Notes: generated by a model from the sequence alone, not told the origin. Positions 46,868 to 57,950 are shown, counted from the stretch's first letter. The stretch: 64,000 nt of DNA from Prolixibacteraceae bacterium (GCA_030602265.1 JAUWAB010000001.1:124001-188000), one strand, 5' to 3'. Translations and numbers: made by a program.

Positions 46868-49162
46868 ATGCTTCAGAGATTTGTTTTACTTTTCACCCTG
46901 GCTGCCCTGATATCCTGCAGCAACCATCAACAAACACCAGAACTGGTAACCGATCCGGTTGATTATGTGAACCCCCTGATGGGTACACTTTCCGATTTCA
47001 GTTTCAGTACAGGAAACACCTACCCCGCCATTGCACGGCCGTGGGGCATGAATTTCTGGGCACCCCAGACCGGCAAAATGGGCGATGGATGGATGTACAC
47101 CTATGGCTCCAAGACCATCCGCGGGTTCAAACAGACCCATCAGCCTTCACCATGGATCAACGATTATGGCCAGTTTTCCCTGTTTGCCACCACCAACAAA
47201 CTGGAATTCGACGAAAACAAACGGGTAAGCTGGTTCTCTCACAAGGCTGAAACGGTAAAACCATACTATTACAGTGTCTATTTAGCCGATTACGATACCA
47301 AGGTAGAAATCACCCCTACCGACCGGGCTGCCATATTCCGTTTTACTTTTCCGCAGTCCGACAGTTCATTTGTTCTGATCGACGCCTTTAACCGGGGATC
47401 GATGGTAAAAGTGATTCCGGAGGAGAATAAAGTGGTGGGCTATACCACCCGGAACAGCGGCGGAGTACCGGCCAATTTCAAAAACTGGTTTGTGGTACAG
47501 TTCGACACACCCTTTTCTGATTTTGCCCTTTGGGACGACGGGAAGGATCTGGAAGGACAGTCGGAGATAACCGGATACCACGCCCAGGCAGCAGTACGAT
47601 TTGCCACCAAACGCTTCGACCAGGTAATTGCCCGCGTGGCGTCATCCTTTATCAGCCTCGAGCAGGCGCAGCTCAACCTCGACCGCGAAGCCGGCAACAA
47701 GACATTTGAGCAGGTGCAGCAGGACGGACGGCAGATCTGGAACCAGGAACTCGGCAAGATTAGGGTTTCCACCGAAAATATTGACCACGTAAGGACATTC
47801 TACAGCAGTTTGTACCGTGTACTGCTTTTCCCCAGGAAATTCCATGAATACGATGCGGATAACAAAATGGTTCATTACAGTCCCTATAACGGAGAAGTAC
47901 TCCCCGGACCGATGTACACCGACAACGGCTTCTGGGACACCTTCAGGGCGGTATTCCCGTTCTTCACCTGGATGTACCCGGAACTGAACGCCGAGATTAT
48001 GCAGGGGCTCGTGAATACTTATCTGGAAAGCGGATGGCTCCCCGAATGGGCGAGTCCCGGACACCGCGACTGCATGATAGGTTCCAATTCTGCCTCACTG
48101 ATTGCCGATTCCTACCTCAAAGGAATCCGCGGCTACGATATTGAGACCCTCTACGAGGCCATCCTTAAAAACACTGAATCGGTAGGACCGGTCAGCTCGG
48201 TTGGCCGCTACGGCGCAGAATATTACAATGAGCTGGGTTACATACCCTACAACGTGGGTATCCGGGAGAATACCGCCCGAACCCTTGAATACGCCTACGC
48301 TGATTTCTGTATCATGGAACTGGCCAAGGCCCTCAATAGGCCTGCAGAAGAAATTGAACTGTTCAGAAAGCGCTCGCAGAATTATAAGAATGTCTTCGAC
48401 AAGGAAACCCTGCTGATGCGGGGCAAGAATGAAGATGGCACCTTCCAGTCGCCTTTCAACCCTTACAAATGGGGCGATGCCTTTACCGAAGGAAACAGCT
48501 GGCACTACACCTGGAGCGTGTTCCACGATGTGGAAGGACTCAAGCAGCTGATGGGCGGCCGGGAGATGTTTGCACGGATGCTGGATTCCGTATTTGTGGT
48601 TCCCCCCATATTCGACTATTCCTATTATGGTTTCCCGATCCATGAAATCAGGGAAATGCAGGTGATGAACATGGGCAACTACGCCCACGGAAACCAGCCG
48701 ATCCAGCATATGATTTACCTGTACAATTACGCAGGAGAACCCTGGAAAACCCAGAAATGGATCAGGCAGGTGCTCACCCGGCTCTATAATCCCAATCCGG
48801 ATGGCTATTGCGGCGATGAGGATAACGGACAAACCTCTGCCTGGTATGTATTCTCCGCGCTGGGCTTCTATCCGGTTGCTCCAGGTACAGACCAATATGT
48901 TATTGGCTCCCCCCTGTTCGAGCATGTCGAAATTACCTTGCCAGCAGGCGGAAAACTGAACATCAGCGCACCCAGGGCCGGTCAGAAGGAATATATTGCC
49001 AAAGCAGTCCTGAACGGAAAAACACTCGACAAATCATGGCTGTCGCACAGTGAAATTTCCAAGGGTGGAAAAATTGAATTCCACATGAGTCAGGATCCGG
49101 TGAAAACCATTTGGACCAGGCCTGAAAGTTTTCCGTTTTCCATGACAAAATCAGGTGAATAA
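46868..49162 (+). CDS. GH92 family glycosyl hydrolase (alpha-mannosidase type), lipoprotein
   Basis: YVNPLMGTLSDFSFSTGNTYPAIARPWGMNFW, GNQPIQHMIYLYNYAGEPWKTQ, GYCGDEDNGQTSAWYVFSALGFYPV. Confidence 0.97.
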   Translation: MLQRFVLLFTLAALISCSNHQQTPELVTDPVDYVNPLMGTLSDFSFSTGNTYPAIARPWGMNFWAPQTGKMGDGWMYTYGSKTIRGFKQTHQPSPWINDYGQFSLFATTNKLEFDENKRVSWFSHKAETVKPYYYSVYLADYDTKVEITPTDRAAIFRFTFPQSDSSFVLIDAFNRGSMVKVIPEENKVVGYTTRNSGGVPANFKNWFVVQFDTPFSDFALWDDGKDLEGQSEITGYHAQAAVRFATKRFDQVIARVASSFISLEQAQLNLDREAGNKTFEQVQQDGRQIWNQELGKIRVSTENIDHVRTFYSSLYRVLLFPRKFHEYDADNKMVHYSPYNGEVLPGPMYTDNGFWDTFRAVFPFFTWMYPELNAEIMQGLVNTYLESGWLPEWASPGHRDCMIGSNSASLIADSYLKGIRGYDIETLYEAILKNTESVGPVSSVGRYGAEYYNELGYIPYNVGIRENTARTLEYAYADFCIMELAKALNRPAEEIELFRKRSQNYKNVFDKETLLMRGKNEDGTFQSPFNPYKWGDAFTEGNSWHYTWSVFHDVEGLKQLMGGREMFARMLDSVFVVPPIFDYSYYGFPIHEIREMQVMNMGNYAHGNQPIQHMIYLYNYAGEPWKTQKWIRQVLTRLYNPNPDGYCGDEDNGQTSAWYVFSALGFYPVAPGTDQYVIGSPLFEHVEITLPAGGKLNISAPRAGQKEYIAKAVLNGKTLDKSWLSHSEISKGGKIEFHMSQDPVKTIWTRPESFPFSMTKSGE

Positions 49163-49178
49163 ATTCCGGTTGATTTTG

Positions 49179-49186
49179 TAGGTTTG
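49179..49186 (+). promoter_or_regulatory. Promoter core TAGGTTTG
   Basis: TAnnTTTG 21 bp upstream of YitT-family start. Confidence 0.45.
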
Positions 49187-49206
49187 CGGGCCAAAATCTG
49201 ATTATC

Positions 49207-50121
49207 ATGAGTTTTGTTCCCAAAGTTAAGTTATTCAGCCGCAAATGGTTTTATGACTATTCCCTCATTCTGGTGGGTTCCTTTATACTGGCGGCCGGTT
49301 TTGTGTATTTCATCACTCCGCACAAAATTGTGCCGGGAGGCGTGTATGGCATTGCGATCGTCGTGCACTACCTCACCAAAGGCATGTTTGCTTTCTGGCC
49401 TGAAGGGATACCCATCGGGCTGTTCGGTCTCGTGCTGAACATCCCGCTTACCTGGGCCGGGATAAAGCTTCTCGGTCCGAAATTCGGGGTCAAGACGATA
49501 ACCGGGTTTGTCCTAACGTCGGTGTTCATTGACGGAATAACCATGCTCAGGCCGGTTGGCGACGCTGCGCTGGTCAGTGATGTACTGCTGTCGTGTGTTT
49601 TCGGCGGGGTGCTGCTGGGCTTTGGATTAGGACTAATCTTCAAATCCAGGGCGACCTCCGGAGGTTCTGATATCATCGCCATGATTGCAGCCAAATATAC
49701 ACGCCTTCCTCTGGGCAGACTGATGATTTATGTTGATTCTGCAATTGTGCTGATCGGTCTGGCAGCCTTTCAGGACTGGGCCATACCACTCTACTCGTGG
49801 ATTGTGATTTTCATTACCGGCCGGGCGATTGACATTACCCTGGAAGGCGCTGATTACAATAAAGCGCTGTTCATCATTTCAAAGGAACACGAGGCGATAC
49901 GGGAAAAAGTTCTTGTCGACCTCGAACGGGGCGGAACGTATCTGAAAGCCAAAGGCATGTACACCAACGAGGAGAAGCAGATGATATTCACAGTGGTCAG
50001 CCGCCGGGAACTGGCTATCCTGGAGGATTATATCCGCGAAATTGATCCCGGTGCCTTTATCACCATCATGGACACCAAGGAAATTTTGGGGGAAGGATTT
50101 AAGTCTTTGAATGATTATTGA
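49207..50121 (+). CDS. YitT family membrane protein with DUF2179 domain
   Basis: FITPHKIVPGGVYGIAIV, SGGSDIIAMI, C-terminal DUF2179. Confidence 0.93.
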   Translation: MSFVPKVKLFSRKWFYDYSLILVGSFILAAGFVYFITPHKIVPGGVYGIAIVVHYLTKGMFAFWPEGIPIGLFGLVLNIPLTWAGIKLLGPKFGVKTITGFVLTSVFIDGITMLRPVGDAALVSDVLLSCVFGGVLLGFGLGLIFKSRATSGGSDIIAMIAAKYTRLPLGRLMIYVDSAIVLIGLAAFQDWAIPLYSWIVIFITGRAIDITLEGADYNKALFIISKEHEAIREKVLVDLERGGTYLKAKGMYTNEEKQMIFTVVSRRELAILEDYIREIDPGAFITIMDTKEILGEGFKSLNDY

Positions 50122-50179
50122 TTATTTATTATTTATTATTTGCTGTAAATAGCGGTCTTACTGAACAATAGCAACCTCT

Positions 50180-50352
50180 GTTTACTGTTTACTGTTTACC
50201 GTTAACCGTTTACTGTTTACCGTTAACCGTTTACTGTTTACTGTTTACCGATTACCGGAATATGGACCAGGGCAAGCCATGGCTTGCCCCTACACCGTTT
50301 TTCATGGCCAGGTCCGATTACCGATTACTGTTTACTGTTTACCGTTTACCAC
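50180..50352. repeat. Intergenic repeat island I8 (heptamers flanking perfect palindrome)
   Basis: 11 consecutive 7-mers 50180-50256, GGGCAAGCCATGGCTTGCCC 50270-50289, 5 more 7-mers 50317-50351. Confidence 0.93.
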
Positions 50353-50409
50353 TTTTTTATATCCGGTTCTTTTCATAAATTTGGACACCCAAGATTTGTT
50401 CTACAAGCC

Positions 50410-52701
50410 ATGAAAAAACCAGCAACTATCTTACTTCTCCTGATGATTCCTGCATTAATACAAGCGCAGCGGGTCGGTCTTGTTCTTAGCGGCGGAGGCG
50501 CCAGGGGACTGGCCCATATAGGTGTCATAAAAGTTTTGGAAGCCAACAATATACCCATTGATTACATTACAGGGACCTCCATGGGGGCCATTGTTGGGGG
50601 ACTATATGCCGCCGGCTACACCACCGATCAGATGGAAGAACTGTTCAGAAGTGACGAGTTTTATTTCTGGTCAACTGGCAAGATCCAGAAAGATTTCAGG
50701 TATTTTTTCAAACAAAGGGAGGAAAATCCCGCCTGGATTGAACTGAAAATGGAAAGGCGCGACGGCCGTCTCCGGATCCTCCCGCCCACCAACATCGTCC
50801 CACAATGGCAGATGGATTTTGCCTTTATGGAACTGATGGCCGCCACCACGGCCATTTCTCACGGAAATTTCGACAGCCTTTTTGTACCGTTCCGTTGTGT
50901 TGCCACTGAGGTCCATACCAATACACCCATCGTATTAGGCAAAGGAGACGTGGGAGAGGCGATCAGGGCATCGATGACCTTTCCGTTTGTATTCCGGCCG
51001 ATTACCATCGATGGAATGCTGCTATTTGATGGAGGAATTGTCAACAACTTTCCCACCGATGTGATGATGGAAACCTTCAATCCCGATATTTTAATCGGGC
51101 ACAAGGTATCGAGCGACCCGCGTGCTGCCGCTGATGATGATATTATCCGCCAGATAACCAATATGATCCAGCGGCCTACCAATTATGAGATTTCTCCTGA
51201 AACCGGAATTCTGCTCGAAACCAATGTAAATGAGGTAGGCATCCTCGATTTCCACCGGCTGGATTACATAGTCGAAAAGGGTATGCAAACCACCTACCCT
51301 ATGCTCGACAGCATCAAAACCAGAATCCGGCGGAAAGCAGATCCCCTTGAGCTGGCCAGAAGACGGGAAGCCTTTAATGCCAGAAAACCCGCGTTGCTGT
51401 TCCAGAACATTCAGCTAGAGGGCGTTTCTGATCCGCTTCAGCAAAAGTTTATAATAAACTCGATCAAACACAACAAAAATATTGTCACGGTTGATGCTTT
51501 CAAAAAGGAGTACTTTAAGCTGATTGCCGATGAACAGATCAAATCGATCCGGCCCATCGCCATGTTCAATTATGAAACCGGATATTTCGATGTCCATCTG
51601 ATCGTGGAACCTGAAAAACGGGCAGAAATCAACATCGGAGGCAACATTTCCACCAAGCCCATCAACCAGGGATTTTTTAGCCTGGATTACCGATACTTTA
51701 ACAACCGCTCGTATACACTGAGTTCCAATCTCTACTTCGGAAGGTTTTACAGTTCTTTCAAACTGAGTGGCAGGGTAGATTTTCCAAGCCAGTTTCCCAT
51801 TTACCTGAGCTCACATCTCACCTACAACCGCTGGGACTTCTATTCCTCCAGCAATGAACTGTTTTTCGAAGATGTCAGGCCTCCATTTATTATCCAGAAT
51901 GAAACCAATTTCAGGAATGAAATAGGATTTCCGCTGGGATTACATGATAAACTTACCACCGGACTGGCCTGGTCGGGTTCAAGGGATGAATATTACCAGG
52001 CTGACCGCTTTCTGAAATCGGATGATTCGGATTATACCGATTTCAATGCGCTGGTTACCCACGTTGAATATGAGCGGAATTCACAAAACGACAGGCAATA
52101 TGCTACCGAAGGGGTCTACCAGAATGTGTCGTTACGTTATATTGCCGGCCAGGAGAGACATATCCCCGGGACTACAGCTCCTGAAGGACAAAGAACGACC
52201 CGGCACAATAATGCCTATTTACTTTTCAGGGCCGTTTCCGACCGCTACTGGAACCTCAACCGGAGTTTTGCCATGGGTTACAGGGCCGAAACGGTATTCA
52301 GCGATAAAAACTTTTTTACCAACTATACTTCTACTTTATTGGCTGCCCCCGGGTTTTTCCCGACACCGCACAGTAAGGCCATGTACATTGAGAACTTTCA
52401 TGCAAATAATTTTATTGCCGGTGGCTTGAAAGGCATTTACCATATCAATTCATCCCTCCATTTCAGGATGGAAGGTTTTGGATTTGTCCCCATCCGGAAG
52501 CCATTAAGAGGAACCGATAATAAGGTACTGAGGAACAATAAAATTTTTACGGATGTTTACTGGCAGGGCATGGCCGGACTTGTATATGAAACCGGACTGG
52601 GACCGGCCAGCCTGATGGTGAATTATTACGACAAGGAAAATACACAATGGTATCTGACCCTGAATTTTGGATATATACTCTTCAATAAACGAGGCTTCTG
52701 A
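50410..52701 (+). CDS. Patatin-like phospholipase with C-terminal BamA/Omp85-like barrel
   Basis: LVLSGGGARGLAHIGVIKVLE, GTSMGAIVGGLYAAG; ATG 50410 preferred, upstream extension is repeat DNA. Confidence 0.95.
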   Translation: MKKPATILLLLMIPALIQAQRVGLVLSGGGARGLAHIGVIKVLEANNIPIDYITGTSMGAIVGGLYAAGYTTDQMEELFRSDEFYFWSTGKIQKDFRYFFKQREENPAWIELKMERRDGRLRILPPTNIVPQWQMDFAFMELMAATTAISHGNFDSLFVPFRCVATEVHTNTPIVLGKGDVGEAIRASMTFPFVFRPITIDGMLLFDGGIVNNFPTDVMMETFNPDILIGHKVSSDPRAAADDDIIRQITNMIQRPTNYEISPETGILLETNVNEVGILDFHRLDYIVEKGMQTTYPMLDSIKTRIRRKADPLELARRREAFNARKPALLFQNIQLEGVSDPLQQKFIINSIKHNKNIVTVDAFKKEYFKLIADEQIKSIRPIAMFNYETGYFDVHLIVEPEKRAEINIGGNISTKPINQGFFSLDYRYFNNRSYTLSSNLYFGRFYSSFKLSGRVDFPSQFPIYLSSHLTYNRWDFYSSSNELFFEDVRPPFIIQNETNFRNEIGFPLGLHDKLTTGLAWSGSRDEYYQADRFLKSDDSDYTDFNALVTHVEYERNSQNDRQYATEGVYQNVSLRYIAGQERHIPGTTAPEGQRTTRHNNAYLLFRAVSDRYWNLNRSFAMGYRAETVFSDKNFFTNYTSTLLAAPGFFPTPHSKAMYIENFHANNFIAGGLKGIYHINSSLHFRMEGFGFVPIRKPLRGTDNKVLRNNKIFTDVYWQGMAGLVYETGLGPASLMVNYYDKENTQWYLTLNFGYILFNKRGF

Positions 52702-52790
52702 GGATATCCTGAATCCATATCTGAAGTAAGGAATTCTGCATAAAGAACTCCCTGGATCGAACCGGCTAACCGGGATTTATCAATACAGGA

Positions 52791-54617
52791 TTAGCGTTTG
52801 CGATAACACCTGATCCAGTCAACCTCGAATGAAACGGGTAACTTCGAGGTTGCCACCTCATCAATTACCAGACTGGTAAGATTCAGGTGAACCGCACCGT
52901 TGATTCCGCTAAAATGGGCTTCATGGACAATTATATCATTGATTTTCCAGACCACTTTTCCGGAATTCCATTCAACACGGAAGAGATAGAAATTACCTGC
53001 TTTAAGGTGCTTCAGGTCAATGCCGTCGAAGGTCTGACGGCCACCAGCCATGGAAAGAATACCCATTCTTGACTTGGGCCCCATTTCGATCAGGCTTACC
53101 ATGGGGGAGTTTTGCTCACCCGACAAATAACATGAACTAACGATCTCTTTATTGGGCTGATATAGAATTTTGGCCTCAAATATTCCTCCCTCCTGCCAGA
53201 AACTCCTGCAGGTTGAGAGGGTATCCGATGTATAGGCGTACTCAACCGGGACGAAACCGGCCATAGGCTGCCAGTGCTTCGACCGGAATTTCTCTTTCTT
53301 CACCTGCAGCATAAGCCTGCTGTGGGCAACCGAAGAGTTCTTTCCGCCGGTATAGGCCTGCAGGTCGCCCGGTTGTGAAAAATTATCCCCAAGAAGTTTG
53401 TCTGCCCAAAAGGTATTGGGTGTCCATTTTCCGGTATCCACGTTTTTGTTGTCAAAATCATCCTCAAAAGTAACCTCCCAGTTTTTCAGGAAATCAAAAT
53501 CAGGCTTGTCAACGTACTTAAAGAACAATTCAATCTGCGGATCTTTCTTCAGCTCCAGGTATTTCTGGTGCCTTACATACTCTTCAGACTTCTCCCATTT
53601 CCTGGTATCCTCCAGCCAGGCTTTTTTCTTCAAAAATTCTGGAGATGTAGTAATTTCTAAAAGTTCATTATATCGCTGCAGTGCAAACGAATCGCGGGTA
53701 TCCAGGTAATTCAGGTACAAAGGGGATTTTTCAAACTTGAGAAAGAACCGTATATCCGTGTCTTCAGAAAGACTTTTGAACCGCATGTATTTTTTCCAGG
53801 CTTCAGTCTTTTCAAATTTCTTCTTGTCCTTCAGATATTCTACCCTTTTTATGAATTCCGCTGAAGAAGTTTCCTTTAACAGTTCCTGATAGCGCTCGGG
53901 TACATGGCTGCCCGACATTTCCCGGAAATGCTTCAGCGCTTTACTGTTCTCCATCCTGAAATATCCCTTGATTTCAGTATCCGCCTTCAGCTGCCTGAAT
54001 TCCTTCACGAGGCCTTTTTCTTTCGAAGGCATATTCTTCAGCTCAAGATAACGGTGAAGTTTGGCAGATTCCAGAAACTTCTGATGCCGTTTCAGATTGG
54101 AAGTATCCAAAAGGGAAAGATAATCCCTCAATGCCCTGTTCTTTTTAAGTGAGGCCAATTCTGCAAGATGCCTTTCCTCAGGTGAGCCATTAAATTTCAG
54201 ACTTTCGTTTTCCCTTTTCTCCTGAAGAAAAGCCCCTCCTTCCGCAAAATCTTTCAGGTCATAAAACTCTTTCAGTTTGGCGGACTCCCTAACTTTGACA
54301 AACCGGCTGAGTTCCGGACTGCCCTCAATCCTGAAAAAGTTACGGATGGACTTGTTTTTCTTCAGCGCCTCAAATTCAATGATCTGATTATGCTCATGAC
54401 TGCCCTTGAAAACCTGTCGTTCAATTTCCTTACGGGCAGCTGCCATGGCTCCGGATTTTACCCAACTATCCAACTCACGGAATTCTGTCAGTTTGGATGA
54501 ACTTTCAACTTCAAGAAAAGCTTTATAATTCTTTTCCAGAGTTCTCCTTTGTGCTTCAATCTTCTCAACAGGCTTGATCTTGCCTGTCAGTTGCAGGGTA
54601 AATATTTTGAATGACAT
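52791..54617 (-). CDS. Repeat-containing protein with C-terminal GH16/concanavalin-like domain
   Basis: About five repeats starting SxxLxxYxEL, then WEVTFEDDFDN...GGIFEAKILYQ...VDWIRCYRKR. Confidence 0.8.
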   Translation of the reverse strand: MSFKIFTLQLTGKIKPVEKIEAQRRTLEKNYKAFLEVESSSKLTEFRELDSWVKSGAMAAARKEIERQVFKGSHEHNQIIEFEALKKNKSIRNFFRIEGSPELSRFVKVRESAKLKEFYDLKDFAEGGAFLQEKRENESLKFNGSPEERHLAELASLKKNRALRDYLSLLDTSNLKRHQKFLESAKLHRYLELKNMPSKEKGLVKEFRQLKADTEIKGYFRMENSKALKHFREMSGSHVPERYQELLKETSSAEFIKRVEYLKDKKKFEKTEAWKKYMRFKSLSEDTDIRFFLKFEKSPLYLNYLDTRDSFALQRYNELLEITTSPEFLKKKAWLEDTRKWEKSEEYVRHQKYLELKKDPQIELFFKYVDKPDFDFLKNWEVTFEDDFDNKNVDTGKWTPNTFWADKLLGDNFSQPGDLQAYTGGKNSSVAHSRLMLQVKKEKFRSKHWQPMAGFVPVEYAYTSDTLSTCRSFWQEGGIFEAKILYQPNKEIVSSCYLSGEQNSPMVSLIEMGPKSRMGILSMAGGRQTFDGIDLKHLKAGNFYLFRVEWNSGKVVWKINDIIVHEAHFSGINGAVHLNLTSLVIDEVATSKLPVSFEVDWIRCYRKR

Positions 54618-54879
54618 TCCGGTACCGAGTTAAGTTTATCTGTCAAAAATAGCAAAACAATTAATCTCTTTGGTTAAATTGTTCTGTCATTTGTTGAAAT
54701 TTCCATGATTGCAGAAACACAAACCATTTTGGAAATAGGTTTAACATTGCTGACCGGCCAATAAACCTGCAGAAAAACCACGTTTTTTGCCGCACTGGGT
54801 TTAATGTATCACTTTCCGGAGAATATCAGTTTATAAAATAACTAATTTAGGGCGTTCAATAAGGGTAAAAATTACTGAA

Positions 54880-55980
54880 ATGCGACAAACCTTAATCATC
54901 TTCACACTAATATTCAGCACCTTAAACCTGAATGCTTCCATGAACCAAGTCTCACATTCCACATCGGATAAAACCACCCTTGCCCTGGCAAACCCTACTG
55001 CGAGAAACCTTGATATTATGCGGTTTCTGGTAACCAGCGGGGTTTTCGGGATAGACCTCAGCAAAACCACTTTCCTCGGGGTATACCACAAGGGGCAATC
55101 CTATGATTTTTCGCAAAGCCGGGCATTTATCGAAGAGCAGAAACTGGATTGGATAGAACTTCGGGAAATTGACGGGGAGCTCACTGCAGAAAATATCTTC
55201 GGGGAAAACCCATGTACGCCTGACTTTCGTGAAATATTCAATCAGACTTCAGGGATATTTTTCTTTGGTGGTCCAGATATTCAACCGGAGGTTTATGGAG
55301 AAGAGAACCTGTATTCAGATGTTACAGATCCGGTGCGTCATTTGCTGGAGGTTTCGCTGTCATTTCACCTGACCGGTGGAAGCCGGAATCCCGGATTTGC
55401 CGCATTTCTCGAAGAACGTCCCAATTATCTGGTCACCGGCTTTTGTCTGGGTATGCAAACCATGAACGTGGCAGCCGGAGGTACATTATTTCAGGATATT
55501 CCGGCACAGGTTTACGGGAAATTCACGCCAGAGGAGACCGTAGGGATTGATCGTAATAACCTTCACAGGAACTACTGGCAGCTGATTAATCAGGATGAAC
55601 TGCTGATGGGTATCAACCTCCATACCATCCGGTTTACCAGTCATCCCTTCTTCGGAAAAACAGTCAAAGTTTCCAAAAAATCAAAACCGCGGATCTACAG
55701 TAGTCACCACCAGTCGCCGAAAGATATTGGCACGGGATATGAAATTACGGCGCTGTCGACCGACGGCAAAGTGATTGAAGGACTGGCGCACAGCCGTTTC
55801 CCGAATGTTTTTGCCGTTCAGTTCCATCCCGAAGTACCGGCACTCTACGAAGACCGTGAATTATGGAAGTTTGAGCCCAATGATAAACCCCGGACCATGC
55901 ACAGGATCATTGGCAAAAGCGGTGTCCGGTTTCATAAAAAATACTGGGAACATATAACGCGTATAGTCAACAACAAGTAG
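54880..55980 (+). CDS. Secreted class-I glutamine amidotransferase-like (peptidase C26-type) protein
   Basis: Signal-like N-terminus; VTGFCLGMQTMNVAAGG and FAVQFHPEVPAL. Confidence 0.85.
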   Translation: MRQTLIIFTLIFSTLNLNASMNQVSHSTSDKTTLALANPTARNLDIMRFLVTSGVFGIDLSKTTFLGVYHKGQSYDFSQSRAFIEEQKLDWIELREIDGELTAENIFGENPCTPDFREIFNQTSGIFFFGGPDIQPEVYGEENLYSDVTDPVRHLLEVSLSFHLTGGSRNPGFAAFLEERPNYLVTGFCLGMQTMNVAAGGTLFQDIPAQVYGKFTPEETVGIDRNNLHRNYWQLINQDELLMGINLHTIRFTSHPFFGKTVKVSKKSKPRIYSSHHQSPKDIGTGYEITALSTDGKVIEGLAHSRFPNVFAVQFHPEVPALYEDRELWKFEPNDKPRTMHRIIGKSGVRFHKKYWEHITRIVNNK

Positions 55981-56172
55981 TATCCCTGAATTGCCCTTGT
56001 TCTTTAGCCACACAGCTATTCTTCCGTAGGATATTTCTGCTAATTTACCCTTTTGCCGTATAGTTCAAAACACCTAACTTGGACATAAAAATCAAAGATT
56101 TTGGTTAATAACCAAGATAATATTAAAAGATGACAATGTTATGGAGACATTCTTGTACATGAACGATTGTCT

Positions 56173-56212
56173 GAAAAATCCTTTGTGTCCTTGCGTCTTT
56201 GTGGCGCAAAAA
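56173..56212. repeat. CTTTGTGGC-type module I9
   Basis: cctttgtgtccttgcgtctttgtggcgcaaaaac. Confidence 0.7.
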
Positions 56213-56299
56213 CATTCACACAACATTGTCTGTTCCTCATCTGTTTTAATTCAAACACCCACAACCTTATTTAGTTACTTTAAACCACCCAAATTTTCT

Positions 56300-56307
56300 T
56301 AATTTTG
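56300..56307 (+). promoter_or_regulatory. prfC promoter core TAATTTTG
   Basis: TAnnTTTG 23 bp upstream of start. Confidence 0.5.
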
Positions 56308-56330
56308 CGCCCTCAAATCAGAAAAAGCAA

Positions 56331-57905
56331 ATGAATTTTACGGAAGAGTTAAAACGACGCAGGACTTTTGGTATTGTCAGTCATCCGGATGCCGGAAAAA
56401 CCACACTTACAGAGAAACTCCTTCTTTTCGGGGGAGCCATCCGGGTGGCGGGTGCGGTTAAAAGCAACAAAATAAAGAAAGGGGCCACCTCCGACTTCAT
56501 GGAGATTGAACGGCAGCGCGGAATTTCGGTGGCTACGTCGGTGATGGGTTTCGAATACAATGGGTACAAGGTGAACATCCTGGATACCCCTGGTCACCAG
56601 GATTTTCAGGAAGACACTTTCAGGACCCTTACTGCCGTAGACAGCGTAATTATTGTCATCGATGCAGCCAAGGGCGTTGAGCCACAGACAGAGAAACTGA
56701 TGAATGTTTGCCGTATGCGGCACACACCGGTGATCGTTTTTATCAATAAAATGGACCGGCCGGCACACGATACCTTTACGCTGTTAGATGAAGTGGAAAA
56801 ACAGCTGGCGATAAAGGTCAGGCCTCTAAGCTGGCCGATTGGCAGCGGCGACAACTTCAAGGGTGTCTATAACCTGTACGACCGTAACCTGCTGATGTTT
56901 GACCCGGATATCCAGGAAATACAGCCGGCTGTCCGTTTTGCTGATTTGCAGAATCCCGATCTGGACAAAATGCTGGGGAAATCAGCCGATACCTTGCGTG
57001 AGGAGCTCGATCTGGTAGAGGGCGTTTACCCGGAATTTGACCATGAGGAATACCTGGCCGGGCATCTGGCGCCGGTATTTTTTGGTAGTGCACTGTATAA
57101 TTTCGGGGTACAGGAACTATTGGACACCTTTGTCCGGATTGCCCCCTGGCCCCGTCCAAGTTTTACCGAGGAACGTGAAGTTAAACCGGAGGAGCAGTCG
57201 TTTTCCGGATTTGTGTTTAAGATCCACGCGAATATTGACCCTAACCACCGGAGCCGGATCGCCTTTGTGAAGGTCTGTTCAGGCCATTTTAAACGGAACA
57301 ATATATACACGCACGTCAGGCAGAACAAAACCCTGAGGATATCCAGCCCTACCGCCTTTATGGCCGCCCAGAAAGAGACCATCGATGAAGCCTTTCCGGG
57401 CGATATCATCGGGGTGCCCGATACCGGGAATTTTGTGATCGGCGACACTCTGACAGAAGGCGAAATGATCCATTTCAAGGGACTGCCCAGCTTCTCCCCC
57501 GAGCTTTTCAGGTATATTGAAAATGCAGATCCCATGAAATCGAAGCAGTTGGCGAAAGGCGTCGACCAGTTGATGGACGAAGGGGTTGCCCAGTTGTTCA
57601 CCAGCCAGTTCAACGGCCGCAAAATTATCGGGACAGTCGGACAGCTTCAGTTTGAGGTCATCCAGTACAGGCTGGAGCATGAGTACAATGCCAAATGTCG
57701 GTACGAACCATTGTCCATGTACAAGGCATGCTGGATCGAGTGCCCTGATCCAAAGATCCTGACGGAATTCAAGAAAAGGAAATACCAGAAAATGGCGGTC
57801 GACAAGCGCGGCCGGGATGTTTTTATGGCCGACTCGGCCTTTATCCTTCAGATGGCACAGGACGAATTCAAGGAGATAAAATTTCACTTTACATCGGAAT
57901 TCTGA
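56331..57905 (+). CDS. prfC: Peptide chain release factor 3
   Basis: [49 protein letters not shown]. Confidence 0.97.
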   Translation: MNFTEELKRRRTFGIVSHPDAGKTTLTEKLLLFGGAIRVAGAVKSNKIKKGATSDFMEIERQRGISVATSVMGFEYNGYKVNILDTPGHQDFQEDTFRTLTAVDSVIIVIDAAKGVEPQTEKLMNVCRMRHTPVIVFINKMDRPAHDTFTLLDEVEKQLAIKVRPLSWPIGSGDNFKGVYNLYDRNLLMFDPDIQEIQPAVRFADLQNPDLDKMLGKSADTLREELDLVEGVYPEFDHEEYLAGHLAPVFFGSALYNFGVQELLDTFVRIAPWPRPSFTEEREVKPEEQSFSGFVFKIHANIDPNHRSRIAFVKVCSGHFKRNNIYTHVRQNKTLRISSPTAFMAAQKETIDEAFPGDIIGVPDTGNFVIGDTLTEGEMIHFKGLPSFSPELFRYIENADPMKSKQLAKGVDQLMDEGVAQLFTSQFNGRKIIGTVGQLQFEVIQYRLEHEYNAKCRYEPLSMYKACWIECPDPKILTEFKKRKYQKMAVDKRGRDVFMADSAFILQMAQDEFKEIKFHFTSEF

Positions 57906-57950
57906 TGTAAATATTCCCTAACTTCATCCTGAATTTTAATATAGGGAATT

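Noticed and set aside
48095-48925. 276-aa minus-strand ORF inside GH92
   Set aside because: Antisense shadow ORF of a conserved hydrolase.
50284-50409. N-terminal extension of the patatin ORF
   Set aside because: Encoded by repeat island I8; ATG at 50410 gives a proper signal peptide MKKPATILLLLMIPALIQAQ.
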